Shown here: in pieces, positions 1 to 7,213 of the stretch
Numbering within the stretch: the first letter of the stretch is position 1
Layout of the letters: the number at the start of each line of letters is the position of its first letter
From: Luteolibacter sp.
GTDB lineage: Bacteria > Verrucomicrobiota > Verrucomicrobiia > Verrucomicrobiales > Akkermansiaceae
DNA: 32,006 bases
Direction: 5' to 3'
Assembly: GCA_021298895.1 (NCBI GenBank)
Contig: JAJTHK010000093.1
Location: 1-32,006 of the forward strand
The notes under the pieces: model-generated
The model's input: the letters and a program-made list of their open reading frames with translations, nothing else
What the model was told of the DNA's origin: nothing
Databases searched by the model: none
Position numbers and translations under genes: made by a program

Positions 1-256
1 CGGATCTCGATCTCGACGAAGGTCACGTCTGCGACGCGCCACGGCTTGGGGACGGATGAAGGGGACATCCCGCGAGGCTACCGCGGAGGTTCGGGGCTCC
101 GCGAGATTTCACGGGGGGCAGCGTTTCCTTCGCTTACGATGTTTCGATTCTAGCACGCCCTTCAGGGTGCGATGGGTGGGGAGCGTTTTTCCTAGGCTGG
201 TCGTCGCTTCGCTCCCCGACCCTAGGCTATTGTCTGTTATCCCTTCAGGATATTTT
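1..256. repeat. Intergenic region with clustered hairpins, probably a dispersed repeat
   Basis: No convincing gene is seen here. Three small inverted repeats lie close together. The first is around 153-172, where a CCCTTCAGGG core sits inside a partly paired arm. The second is 191-227, an imperfect stem built on CCTAGG plus GGTCG/CGACC. The third is about 239-253, TATCC/GGATA around a CTTCA loop. The shared CCCTTCAGG core and the stem-loop density look like a dispersed intergenic repeat at the 3' side of the minus-strand gene that ends at 257. Any short ORF through it is probably a translated repeat. A minus-strand ATG at 66-68 opens a frame running off the left edge, but 22 codons are too few to call. 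Confidence 0.4.
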
Positions 257-1675
257 CTATAAGGACAGAGCTTCCTGAAACGCAGCGATGATGGTTTCAG
301 CGGGTTCGTTTCCGACGGATATGCGGATGAGGTTGCTCGGGACTCCGCAGTCCTCACACCAGCTGAGTTCGTCGTAATGAGCGAGTAGGGTGTATGGACA
401 AACGAGAGTGAAAGGAGTTCCAAAGGATGGGCCTTTGGAAAGTTTTAGAGCATCATAAACCTTTGGGGCTTTTTTGGGATTTACGAGCGAGATGGAGATG
501 AGTCCGCCGTAGCCACCTTTTTTGCGTTTGATGGCATCATAGTTTGCGGTGTTGATGACCGATGGATGCCAAACGTGTTCGATGGCTGGATGGGTTTTTA
601 AAAACTCGACGAGTTTCAGGGCGTTATCGTTGATGAGTCCGTTACGCTTTGTGTAGTCCTTAATGTTAGAGAGTAGGATCTCAGCATCGGCGATATAAAG
701 CGGGGCACATTCGGCGGCATCTTCGGAAATGGAATCCCTGAGATCGGCGATCAATGGCGAATCCGAGCGGAGAGTGAGCGCTCCTGCCATGACATCGCCT
801 GTGCCAGAAATCCATTTGGTGAGCGAAGAGGTGAGGATGTCGCAGAGCGGTAGGGCATCTACATTGAGAGGGCCGACGCATGAGTCGTCCAGAACCAGAG
901 GTGTTTTAGAAAAAGCACAGGCCTCGGATATACGTTTGAGATCGATAGTGCGGAGGAGTGGGTTGGAGGGTACTTCCGAAAAGACTCCTGCAAATTCGCC
1001 AGCGCGGATGCGTTGGATCGCCTCATCGAAGGATTCGCCGACCGCTTCGATGAGATAGACGACGCCGTTTCCGAAGCGTTCTTGGATTTTCAGGGTGTCG
1101 ACGTATGGAAACTCGATTTGAAGGGTTTTCTTGCCTTCGCGTATGCCCGGGAGGGCGCGAAGAGCGGCTAGGCCAGCGGAGATGCCGCTACTGAAAATGA
1201 ATGTGTCTTCGGGGTTTCCTCCATTGAATTTTGCGATCCTGCGGGACAGGAGATGGGATTTAGATCCTTCACGGAGATTTCCATCGAGAAAGTCCTGCGC
1301 TGCACGTGAGGAAATACCCTCTCCTGAGAACCGCCAGTAAAGATTGGCTAGAGATTTGGCTTTTTCAGGAAAAACCAGAGCCTGTAGCCCGTGAAATGAT
1401 GCGGCTCGAATTGCGGTTTCAGCCTGACGCTCTAACCAACGATGGGCGCGTTGTGCGGAAAGTTTTGTTGGTAATACCAAAACATCCTCACCTTCTCCCG
1501 CAAGTTCGGTACGCGCGTTATCAAAAATGCGTTCGACGGTAGGATGTTTGAAAAAGCGGGGATATCCAGTGCGGAGTCGGCGCAATACTTTCTCGCGACC
1601 TTCCTCATAGCCGACGACTGCATCCCAAGTTGGGAGGCAGACAGAGCAGGCATGGGTGGAATCCGGTAATGGCAT
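257..1675 (-). CDS. Cys/Met-metabolism PLP enzyme, cystathionine gamma-synthase-like
   Basis: This is a PLP-dependent transsulfuration-family enzyme of about 472 residues, probably making cystathionine from an activated homoserine and cysteine in the cytosol. The PLP lysine lies in SSLTKWISGTGDVMAG (near residue 287), preceded by the family SEVPSNPLL motif and the VLDDS aspartate. An N-terminal extension with LPTWDAVVGYEEG and TGYPRFF recalls fungal-type cystathionine gamma-synthases; this is from memory, not a search. The frame opens at a TTG at 1750, but I chose the ATG at 1675 because AGGAGG sits 8 nt upstream of it. The gene is divergent from nrnA. The exact substrate (O-succinyl-, O-acetyl- or phosphohomoserine) cannot be told, so no symbol is given. 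Confidence 0.85.
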   Translation of the reverse strand: MPLPDSTHACSVCLPTWDAVVGYEEGREKVLRRLRTGYPRFFKHPTVERIFDNARTELAGEGEDVLVLPTKLSAQRAHRWLERQAETAIRAASFHGLQALVFPEKAKSLANLYWRFSGEGISSRAAQDFLDGNLREGSKSHLLSRRIAKFNGGNPEDTFIFSSGISAGLAALRALPGIREGKKTLQIEFPYVDTLKIQERFGNGVVYLIEAVGESFDEAIQRIRAGEFAGVFSEVPSNPLLRTIDLKRISEACAFSKTPLVLDDSCVGPLNVDALPLCDILTSSLTKWISGTGDVMAGALTLRSDSPLIADLRDSISEDAAECAPLYIADAEILLSNIKDYTKRNGLINDNALKLVEFLKTHPAIEHVWHPSVINTANYDAIKRKKGGYGGLISISLVNPKKAPKVYDALKLSKGPSFGTPFTLVCPYTLLAHYDELSWCEDCGVPSNLIRISVGNEPAETIIAAFQEALSL

Positions 1676-1904
1676 ACCGAGATCCTCCTCTTCCCAAGCT
1701 GGATTGACTAACAGATCACGCACGGGTGGTAGATGGCTTCTTGGGGGCAAATGGGCAAGCCTGTTTTAAGGGTTTTGGCATGAGAAATAGCTTATTCTAG
1801 GTATTTCTGGCGCTCATCGGCCCTGAGGTTGCTTTGTCCTTGCTTCAAGGGCTTGAGTGGTGAGAATCCGCGCCCCGACCCACGGTAGATGGGTAATCAA
1901 TTCC

Positions 1905-2897
1905 ATGGACGATCAAGAATTCAAAAAAGTCATCGATGAAATAGGTGCGGTGATTTCAGCACATCAACGTTTTGTATTGATGAGCCACGTCAGGCCAGAT
2001 GGCGATGCGATAGGATCTGTGATCGCGTTGGGCTTTTCTCTGATGGCGATGGGAAAAACGGTTTTCATCATCAATGAAGACGGAGTTCCAGAGAGCTTGG
2101 AATTTTTGAAAGGATCAGAAAAAGTCACGACCCCTCCTAAAGATCCGCTTGAGGTAGAGGTTGCGATCGCACTCGATACGGCAACCAAACCGAGATTGGG
2201 CGACGGCTCGCTGCATGCGGCTTCCAAGGCTAAAATTTGGTTGAACATCGATCACCACATTTCCAATCCAGCATACGGAGATATCAATTTGATCGACGCA
2301 AGGAAACCGGCGACGGGTCAGATTATTTACGAATTGATCAAAGCCCTAGGTTATCCCATCCCCGATGAAACCAGGGATGCCGTCTATGTCGCGGTATCGA
2401 CCGATACCGGATCGTTTCAATACGGATCGACCACGGCAGCGACTTATGAGCTCGGTGCAGATTTGATCAGACGTGGCTTGAATGTCGGAAAGATCAACGC
2501 CGATACTTACGATAATCATCCATATCGGAGATTGGAGTTGATGCGTGCATTGTTGAATACCCTACAAATTTCCGACGACGGGCAACTTGCTTGCTGGGAG
2601 TTGTTGGATCAAACGAGACTCGATCTGAATCTCCAGCCAGACGACAGTGAGGGACTCATCGATATGATCCGCTCGGTGAAAGGTGTGCGTGTCGCCGCGT
2701 TTTTTGAAGAATTACACGATGGTAAAATTCGGGTATCGATGCGTTCGAAAGATTCCGGAATCAACGTATGCAATGTTGCAACGGAATTCGGTGGTGGTGG
2801 ACATGCGTTGGCAGCCGGAATTCGCATGGCGGGACCGCTCTCTGAGGCGAAGCCAAAAGTTCTATCGGCCTTGAAGCAGGCATTGGCTTCACAATAA
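1905..2897 (+). CDS. nrnA: DHH/DHHA1 phosphoesterase, nanoRNase/pAp phosphatase NrnA
   Basis: This is a cytosolic metal-dependent phosphoesterase that degrades nanoRNA and, in homologues, dephosphorylates 3'-phosphoadenosine 5'-phosphate. All DHH signatures are visible: HVRPDGDAIGS (residues 28-38), D91, NIDHH (D116-H118), STDTGS with D167, and the DHHA1 GGGGH at 296-300. Its 330 residues match the family. The frame can also open at a GTG at 1857, but those 16 extra codons look unlike protein, so the ATG at 1905 before DDQEF is preferred. No strong Shine-Dalgarno site supports either start. The gene lies 15 bp before truB, the classical nrnA-truB-ribF order, though rbfA is not upstream here. 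Confidence 0.93.
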   Translation: MDDQEFKKVIDEIGAVISAHQRFVLMSHVRPDGDAIGSVIALGFSLMAMGKTVFIINEDGVPESLEFLKGSEKVTTPPKDPLEVEVAIALDTATKPRLGDGSLHAASKAKIWLNIDHHISNPAYGDINLIDARKPATGQIIYELIKALGYPIPDETRDAVYVAVSTDTGSFQYGSTTAATYELGADLIRRGLNVGKINADTYDNHPYRRLELMRALLNTLQISDDGQLACWELLDQTRLDLNLQPDDSEGLIDMIRSVKGVRVAAFFEELHDGKIRVSMRSKDSGINVCNVATEFGGGGHALAAGIRMAGPLSEAKPKVLSALKQALASQ

Positions 2898-2912
2898 TAA
2901 TTTCAATATAAG

Positions 2913-3647
2913 ATGAGAAAACAAGCTGAAGAATACAACGGTCCCAGTGGGGTGTTGTTAGTTGATAAGGCACCGGACATGACATCGCATGATGTGGTGG
3001 CGATTGCGAGACGTGCTTTAAATACCAAGAAGATCGGTCACTGCGGAACGCTCGATCCCATGGCGACCGGTTTGTTGATGCTTGTCATCGGCAAAGCGAC
3101 TAAGATCCAGGACTTGCTGATGAGCGAAGACAAAGTTTACGAAGGAACCCTGACTTTAGGTCAGCGCACCAGCACTCAGGATAAAGAGGGAGAAGTGTTA
3201 GAAACTCGTGAGGTAGGAAATTTATCCGAAGCCGATATCCGTGGTGCATTCGAGATCTACAAAGGCGAATTTGAACAAATGCCACCGATGGTTTCCGCGA
3301 TCAAAATGGATGGGGTGCCGCTATACAAATTGGCGCGCAAGGGCGTGGAGATTGAGCGGAAATTGCGACCCGTGCGTGTGACGGGCTATGAAATCAAACG
3401 AGTCGAGCTTCCAGAAGTCGATTTCCGGGTCGATTGCTCAAAAGGTTTTTATGTCCGCACTTATGCGAATGATATCGGCGAAAAACTCGGCTGTGGGGCT
3501 CACCTCAGTGCGTTGCGTCGGACTCAATCGGGAAAATTCAATTTGGATCGTTCTGTGACGGTGGCGCAACTTAAAGAGGCGAATCCTGAGATATTGCTTA
3601 AAGCCTTGATCTCATTGGCAGAAATTTCACTGATGCGCGGAGCGTAA
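2913..3647 (+). CDS. truB: tRNA pseudouridine(55) synthase TruB
   Basis: TruB isomerises U55 in the T-loop of elongator tRNAs. The 244-residue protein begins with the substrate-binding strand GVLLVDKAPDMTSHDVV. It has the catalytic motif HCGTLDPMATG, with nucleophile Asp48, followed by the KVYEGTLTLG and MPPMVSAIKMDG segments. The length fits the shorter TruB subgroup, which lacks a full C-terminal PUA extension. The spacing is 15 bp after nrnA and 7 bp before ribF, so the three genes are almost certainly co-transcribed. Confidence 0.97.
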   Translation: MRKQAEEYNGPSGVLLVDKAPDMTSHDVVAIARRALNTKKIGHCGTLDPMATGLLMLVIGKATKIQDLLMSEDKVYEGTLTLGQRTSTQDKEGEVLETREVGNLSEADIRGAFEIYKGEFEQMPPMVSAIKMDGVPLYKLARKGVEIERKLRPVRVTGYEIKRVELPEVDFRVDCSKGFYVRTYANDIGEKLGCGAHLSALRRTQSGKFNLDRSVTVAQLKEANPEILLKALISLAEISLMRGA

Positions 3648-3654
3648 AAATGTC

Positions 3655-4569
3655 ATGCCTATCCGTCTCGACAAGCTTGAAGATCTGGCGCTTCAGCGAG
3701 GACCGCTGCACCTAGCGCTTGGCGTGTTCGATGGCGTCCACATCGGTCATCAAGCAGTAATCGATCAAGCGGTTCAATCCGCAAGGGCGAGTGGGGGAAT
3801 GTCGTTTGTGGTAACCTTTTCTCCACATCCTATCCGAGTCATTGCAGCCAGCAAAGCCCCCAGCTCGCTGCTCGCCACACTTGATGATAAGGCCTCAGTC
3901 ATGAAATCTCATGGGGTAGATGGCTTGCTGGTGATCCATTTCGATCATCAATTTGCGGCGATGCCGGCTGAGAATTTTGTCAGAAAACTCTGTGCGGCAG
4001 ATGTCGCATCCATATCGGTGGGCGAGGATTGGCGTTTTGGAAACAAACGACTCGGTGATGTGAATCTGCTTAAATGCATGGCTGATGAGTTAGGATTCCA
4101 GCTTTTTGCCGTGCCTCCGGTGATCTGGGACGGGGAGCGGATCAGCAGCACCCGCATCCGCCAAGCAATCCGCGATGGCAACTTTCACGAGGTTGAAGCC
4201 ATGCTTGGTCGTCACTACGAGCTATCAGGGAGAGTGATCGAGGGTCAGAAACTTGGTCGAACCTTGGGTTTTCCCACTGCGAATTTGCATTTTGCTGATA
4301 TGCAGCTTCCTAATGACGGGGTCTGGTTGGTCGAGGTGAATGGCGAGTTGCGCGGGGTTGCTAACCTCGGGGTGCGGCCGACCGTTGACGGCACCACAAG
4401 AACCCTGGAAGTGCATCTTTTGGATTTCTCTGGCGATCTTTACGGACAAATTCTTCGGGTTCGGTTTGTCCATTTCATCCGTGAAGAAAGGAAATTTCCC
4501 AATATCGACGCGCTTAGGGAGCAAATCGCGGCAGATGTCCTCGAAGCCCAAAAAATAACGTTTGACTAG
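3655..4569 (+). CDS. ribF: Bifunctional riboflavin kinase/FMN adenylyltransferase
   Basis: RibF phosphorylates riboflavin to FMN and adenylylates FMN to FAD in the cytosol. The N-terminal nucleotidyltransferase domain shows GVFDGVHIGH (HIGH at residues 29-32) and ISSTRIRQAI near 163-172. The C-terminal kinase domain shows GRTLGFPTANL (PTAN 207-210) and the expected glutamate in TLEVHLLDF. At 304 residues it is full length. It is the last gene of the nrnA-truB-ribF operon. A 9-bp perfect inverted repeat begins on the last base of its stop codon. Confidence 0.97.
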   Translation: MPIRLDKLEDLALQRGPLHLALGVFDGVHIGHQAVIDQAVQSARASGGMSFVVTFSPHPIRVIAASKAPSSLLATLDDKASVMKSHGVDGLLVIHFDHQFAAMPAENFVRKLCAADVASISVGEDWRFGNKRLGDVNLLKCMADELGFQLFAVPPVIWDGERISSTRIRQAIRDGNFHEVEAMLGRHYELSGRVIEGQKLGRTLGFPTANLHFADMQLPNDGVWLVEVNGELRGVANLGVRPTVDGTTRTLEVHLLDFSGDLYGQILRVRFVHFIREERKFPNIDALREQIAADVLEAQKITFD

Positions 4570-4592
4570 ATACTGTTTAAATGAACAGTATC
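4569..4592 (+). promoter_or_regulatory. Perfect 9-bp inverted repeat at the ribF stop codon
   Basis: GATACTGTT and AACAGTATC form a perfect 9-bp stem around a 6-nt loop (TAAATG), starting at the last base of the ribF stop. No U-run follows, so it is not a standard intrinsic terminator. It may be an RNA 3'-end stabilising or processing hairpin, a weak terminator, or a protein binding site. The following stretch up to the insertion sequence contains only a doubtful 44-codon arginine-rich ORF (4597-4731). Confidence 0.4.
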
Positions 4593-4746
4593 TCGCATGA
4601 GCTCACGCGAATACAGAAGATTGAGGTGGAAACTGATGAGGATCGAACTACGTCGGAAATTATGGTTGTGTATCCGTCAGTGGAGAAAAGGCCACAGAAC
4701 CAGGATCGAACAGCTCGAATTTAGGCTTTAGAATCGTTTTTGCCAT

Positions 4747-4778
4747 TTAGACCGTTTGCCCATTCGCGTCAATTTAAG
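4747..4778 (+). repeat. Left terminal inverted repeat of the IS4-family element
   Basis: This 32-bp end begins TTAGACCGTTTGCCC and is the exact reverse complement of 6131-6162. The match stops abruptly at the outer base (T at 4746 against G at 6163), which fixes the element boundary. Confidence 0.93.
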
Positions 4779-6058
4779 GGTCTAAGTCCGCAACCACTTT
4801 GATGTAGCGATGATCGTTTGCGTTTACATCGGCTAATATGCCTGAGGTCTATCGGGATTTCTGACTTCAAGCTTCGCAATATACGCAGCCGCCCGGATAG
4901 CCATATGAAGAGTTTTTCCACGCTAATTTCTAGGCGAGGCTTCCACTTCTGAACCCATTTTTGAATCTTGATTGCCAGAGCAGAGAAAATCATCGCGGTA
5001 AGAATCAACGCATGCAAATGAACGCGGCTTGTTATCCGATTGAGAGCCCTGCGCATCTCCAAGGATTGCTTCCATGCTCGGAAATGAATCTCAATTTCCC
5101 AGCGCTGACGATACAGCCGAACAAGTTCGTCCAATCCGCATTTGTCCGCAGGAATGTTTGTTATGAGTATATCCCAGTCCTCCCTTTGAAGAGATCGTTT
5201 GCTTGCCTGTGTGCCGTTGCGTCTGCGTTTGTCTTTTCTCTGTTGTCTGCGACGCGACGCCACCTCTGGACTGGAGCGAACAGCAATCAAGCGTGCACGA
5301 TGTTTTTGTTCGGTGAGTGTGACCTCAATCTCTATAAAATTCTCCGTTGTTCTTGATAGCAGTTCTTCAAGAGTTGTTCCATCCAGTAATCTAACACTTG
5401 CTTGTCCATGGAGGCGGCTCAACCAGTAAGCTGATTGAGATTCGATGTAGGCAAATGAACTTACGTCAAAATAACCCATATCGCGTAACACCAAATCCCC
5501 TTCCATTATCATGGGTAGAAGCTCTGGCCCTAAAGATCGATCCTGCACATATCCTTGAGTTTCTTTTTGGCGTAGTAGCTCTCCACTCACTAGATCCATG
5601 ATCACATCGATCTTCGCTCCGGAAGTGACACCGCTGTTGTTCGCTACGGCGCGGAACGAAGGATGATTTTTTGGATGCATGCGCATTTGAGTGGCGTCTT
5701 CCAAAATGATTCTACGAAAAGGATAAGATCCATCCTCCTCTTTCATATTGAGAGTAGAGAGACCAACATGTTTCAAAACGGCCTCAAGAAACCCTATCAC
5801 CTCCGGCTTCATTCGTTGATGTAGAGCCTGGCGTGATAGAGTCCTTACTTCGCATTCACCCAAGCTAGCAGCCATCTGACTGAAAGAAGCGTTTCCTGTT
5901 GAGATGGCTTTAAACAAAGTGAGGAGCAATCCTTCGGCGGAGAATTTTTTGTTATTCCGAACGATGAGTCCGCATTGTAGCGCGATGGCTTTGAGATCGG
6001 GAAGAGCGGCAAAAGTGCCAACAGCTAAAGCTGTTGGTTGGGTATGGTTTCTGAACAT
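4769..6058 (-). CDS. IS4-family DDE transposase
   Basis: This 429-residue DDE transposase catalyses cut-and-paste movement of its element. The triad is visible as D121 (IILEDATQM), D193 (LVLRDMGYFD) and E323. The IS4 signature Y-x2-R-x3-E-x6-K is exact at Y316, R319, E323 and K330 in YRQRWEIEIHFRAWK. A very basic linker (about 268-291) lies between the second Asp and the YREK motif. The frame is uninterrupted and starts with ATG at 6058, so the protein is probably functional. It is the only gene in the element. Confidence 0.95.
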   Translation of the reverse strand: MFRNHTQPTALAVGTFAALPDLKAIALQCGLIVRNNKKFSAEGLLLTLFKAISTGNASFSQMAASLGECEVRTLSRQALHQRMKPEVIGFLEAVLKHVGLSTLNMKEEDGSYPFRRIILEDATQMRMHPKNHPSFRAVANNSGVTSGAKIDVIMDLVSGELLRQKETQGYVQDRSLGPELLPMIMEGDLVLRDMGYFDVSSFAYIESQSAYWLSRLHGQASVRLLDGTTLEELLSRTTENFIEIEVTLTEQKHRARLIAVRSSPEVASRRRQQRKDKRRRNGTQASKRSLQREDWDILITNIPADKCGLDELVRLYRQRWEIEIHFRAWKQSLEMRRALNRITSRVHLHALILTAMIFSALAIKIQKWVQKWKPRLEISVEKLFIWLSGRLRILRSLKSEIPIDLRHISRCKRKRSSLHQSGCGLRPLN

Positions 6059-6130
6059 ACCAAGCCTGCCGACCTCAATAACTTGTCAAACTTTATTTTT
6101 GTAAATCTATGAGAATAAGTGACTTATGTG

Positions 6131-6162
6131 CTTAAATTGACGCGAATGGGCAAACGGTCTAA
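6131..6162 (-). repeat. Right terminal inverted repeat of the IS4-family element
   Basis: This 32-bp segment is the exact reverse complement of 4747-4778. A further copy of GGTCTAAGTC lies just inside the left end (4779-4788) and resembles the outer bases of this end (6156-6165). This suggests extra transposase contact sites or an older end, but the similarity is short. Confidence 0.93.
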
Positions 6163-6190
6163 GTCGGAAAAATCCGCTCATTCGACGATT

Positions 6191-6637
6191 TTACTTCTCT
6201 CGTGGATAACTCCAGTCGTGTTCAAGCCCTTTGGCGAATGTGTATTTGTCATTCTTGTCGCCTCGACCGCTCTTGTCGGTATAGTGGGTATGGTCTACGA
6301 GACTCAGGCTGCCGTCAGCAAGTAGAGTTAGTTTCTGGGTTATAGTTGCAAAGTTCAAATTCCAGGTAAGAGACAATACCTTGCCGCCTTCTTCGATTTT
6401 CGCTGTAGATTCTTTCCAATCGCATTCAGTTGGGTAGCAACGTCCCCACATGTGGGCAATGAGTTTATCTCCTTCCTGGCGGATGTGGACTCGCGTAACG
6501 CCACCAGTGTTAAAGTCCTTGTTGCACCATTTGCCTACGAACGGCGAAACCGCTTTGTCTTCTCCGTGCGCAGATAATGATGCACAGAAAACCAGAATGA
6601 AGCTTAGGAGCCATTTTAGAGTGAGTTTTTTATTCAT
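6191..6637 (-). CDS. Small secreted protein with HxWGxCxPTxCDW motif
   Basis: I do not know the function of this 148-residue protein. It has a clear signal peptide (basic MNKKLTLK, hydrophobic core to residue 22, likely cleavage after AHG at 23-25). A short mature domain of alternating strands follows, with FVGKWCN near 33-39, HMWGRCYPTECDW at 62-74, and a C-terminal LVDHTHYTDKSGRGD segment. The GKW and WGxCxPTxCDW pattern recalls a small beta-barrel-like domain found in unrelated bacterial secreted proteins (recollection only). Three cysteines remain in the mature part. The gene stands alone; the insertion sequence lies just beyond its stop codon. Confidence 0.75.
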   Translation of the reverse strand: MNKKLTLKWLLSFILVFCASLSAHGEDKAVSPFVGKWCNKDFNTGGVTRVHIRQEGDKLIAHMWGRCYPTECDWKESTAKIEEGGKVLSLTWNLNFATITQKLTLLADGSLSLVDHTHYTDKSGRGDKNDKYTFAKGLEHDWSYPREK

Positions 6638-7117
6638 AATATTTATTATTAAATTTCAGCATTGATTAGTGTGTGAAATTTCAGCTACCGCAACCCTTTT
6701 CTTTTTTTTGTATATACATGATTTTCATGTAGGTTTTTTATCCTAATGACGGATGCGTGCATAACATTCCGCTCATTGACCCTCCCAACTGAAGTTGAGA
6801 TTAAGAATGAGCATCGCAAGTGATAGCAGAACAGTCGTCATACGACCCGTCGTGATACAAAGCGACTAGTCGCTATTGATAGGGCAGAAAATTGCAACAC
6901 TCGAGATCATGACTCATGAGCCTGAGCATCATCAAGGCAGAAATCCATGATGTTCTTGTTTCAATCTGATCCGCAATTGGGACTGAGAATGCGAAGCTGG
7001 AACATCCTTCGTTCTCTTTGTTACCTTCTGTTCAAAACATAATATTTCCGGAGCAAGCAGAGGATGGGTATTTACAGAGATTTACCGTTTGAACCCATCA
7101 ACCTGAAGAGCTGCGGA
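6638..7117. other. Non-coding region of about 480 bp
   Basis: No gene-like reading frame is seen. The stretch is AT-rich near 6700-6740, probably holding the promoter of the minus-strand secreted protein gene, though no clean -35/-10 pair could be fixed. It contains the palindrome cluster at 6834-6874, listed separately. Confidence 0.5.
6834..6874. promoter_or_regulatory. Cluster of short palindromes
   Basis: GTCGT (6834-6838), ACGAC (6842-6846) and GTCGT (6849-6853) are spaced so that the middle arm can pair with either neighbour. They are followed by a perfect 14-bp palindrome, AGCGACTAGTCGCT (6861-6874). A palindrome of this size could be an operator. The stems are short and chance is possible. 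Confidence 0.3.
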
Positions 7118-7201
7118 TGAGGAAAAACAAGGGACAGGAATGTCCCTTCTCCTCAACAGCGGGGGACGAAATATGAGGGGCAGGAATGTCCCTTCTCCTC
7201 A
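7118..7201. repeat. Two hairpin-forming direct repeats, 46-bp period
   Basis: A 21-bp sequence starting CAGGAATGTCCC occurs identically at 7135-7155 and 7181-7201. Each copy is preceded by a TGAGG arm (7118-7122 and 7174-7178) that pairs with its own CCTCA end. Both copies fold, the first through GGGACA-GGAA-TGTCCC. The duplicated unit directly follows the map stop codon and acts at least in part as the terminator of the ribosomal cluster. Confidence 0.7.
7123..7148 (-). terminator. Intrinsic terminator of the ribosomal cluster
   Basis: On the minus strand AAGGGACA-TTCC-TGTCCCTT forms a perfect 8-bp stem with a 4-nt loop, followed directly by GTTTTT. It lies about 65 bp after the map stop codon. 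The second, imperfect copy (7174-7201) precedes it in transcription and may act as a tandem partner. Confidence 0.75.
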
Positions 7202-7213
7202 TAAAACCGTTTC

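Larger units (their letters stand above)
4747..6162 (-). mobile_element. Complete IS4-family insertion sequence, 1416 bp
   Basis: The element is bounded by perfect 32-bp terminal inverted repeats (4747-4778 and 6131-6162) and holds one intact transposase gene on the minus strand. The transposase stop codon lies inside the left repeat. The flanks (ending TTTTTGCCAT on the left, starting GTCGGAAAAA on the right) show no direct repeat, so the expected target-site duplication is not visible. It lies between ribF and the gene for a small secreted protein, 28 bp beyond the latter's stop codon, and interrupts no recognisable gene. Confidence 0.93.

Noticed and set aside
1-68. Possible start of a minus-strand gene running off the left edge (ATG at 66-68).
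   Set aside because: Only 22 codons are visible, there is no Shine-Dalgarno site, and a plus-strand frame is also open across the same bases.
56-262. 68-codon plus-strand ORF at the left end.
   Set aside because: It runs through hairpin repeats; low-complexity product without family features. Probably a translated repeat.
4630-4720. Two GATCGAAC-containing segments that resemble T-arms of tRNA genes on the minus strand.
   Set aside because: No acceptor, D-arm or anticodon arm can be built around either copy.
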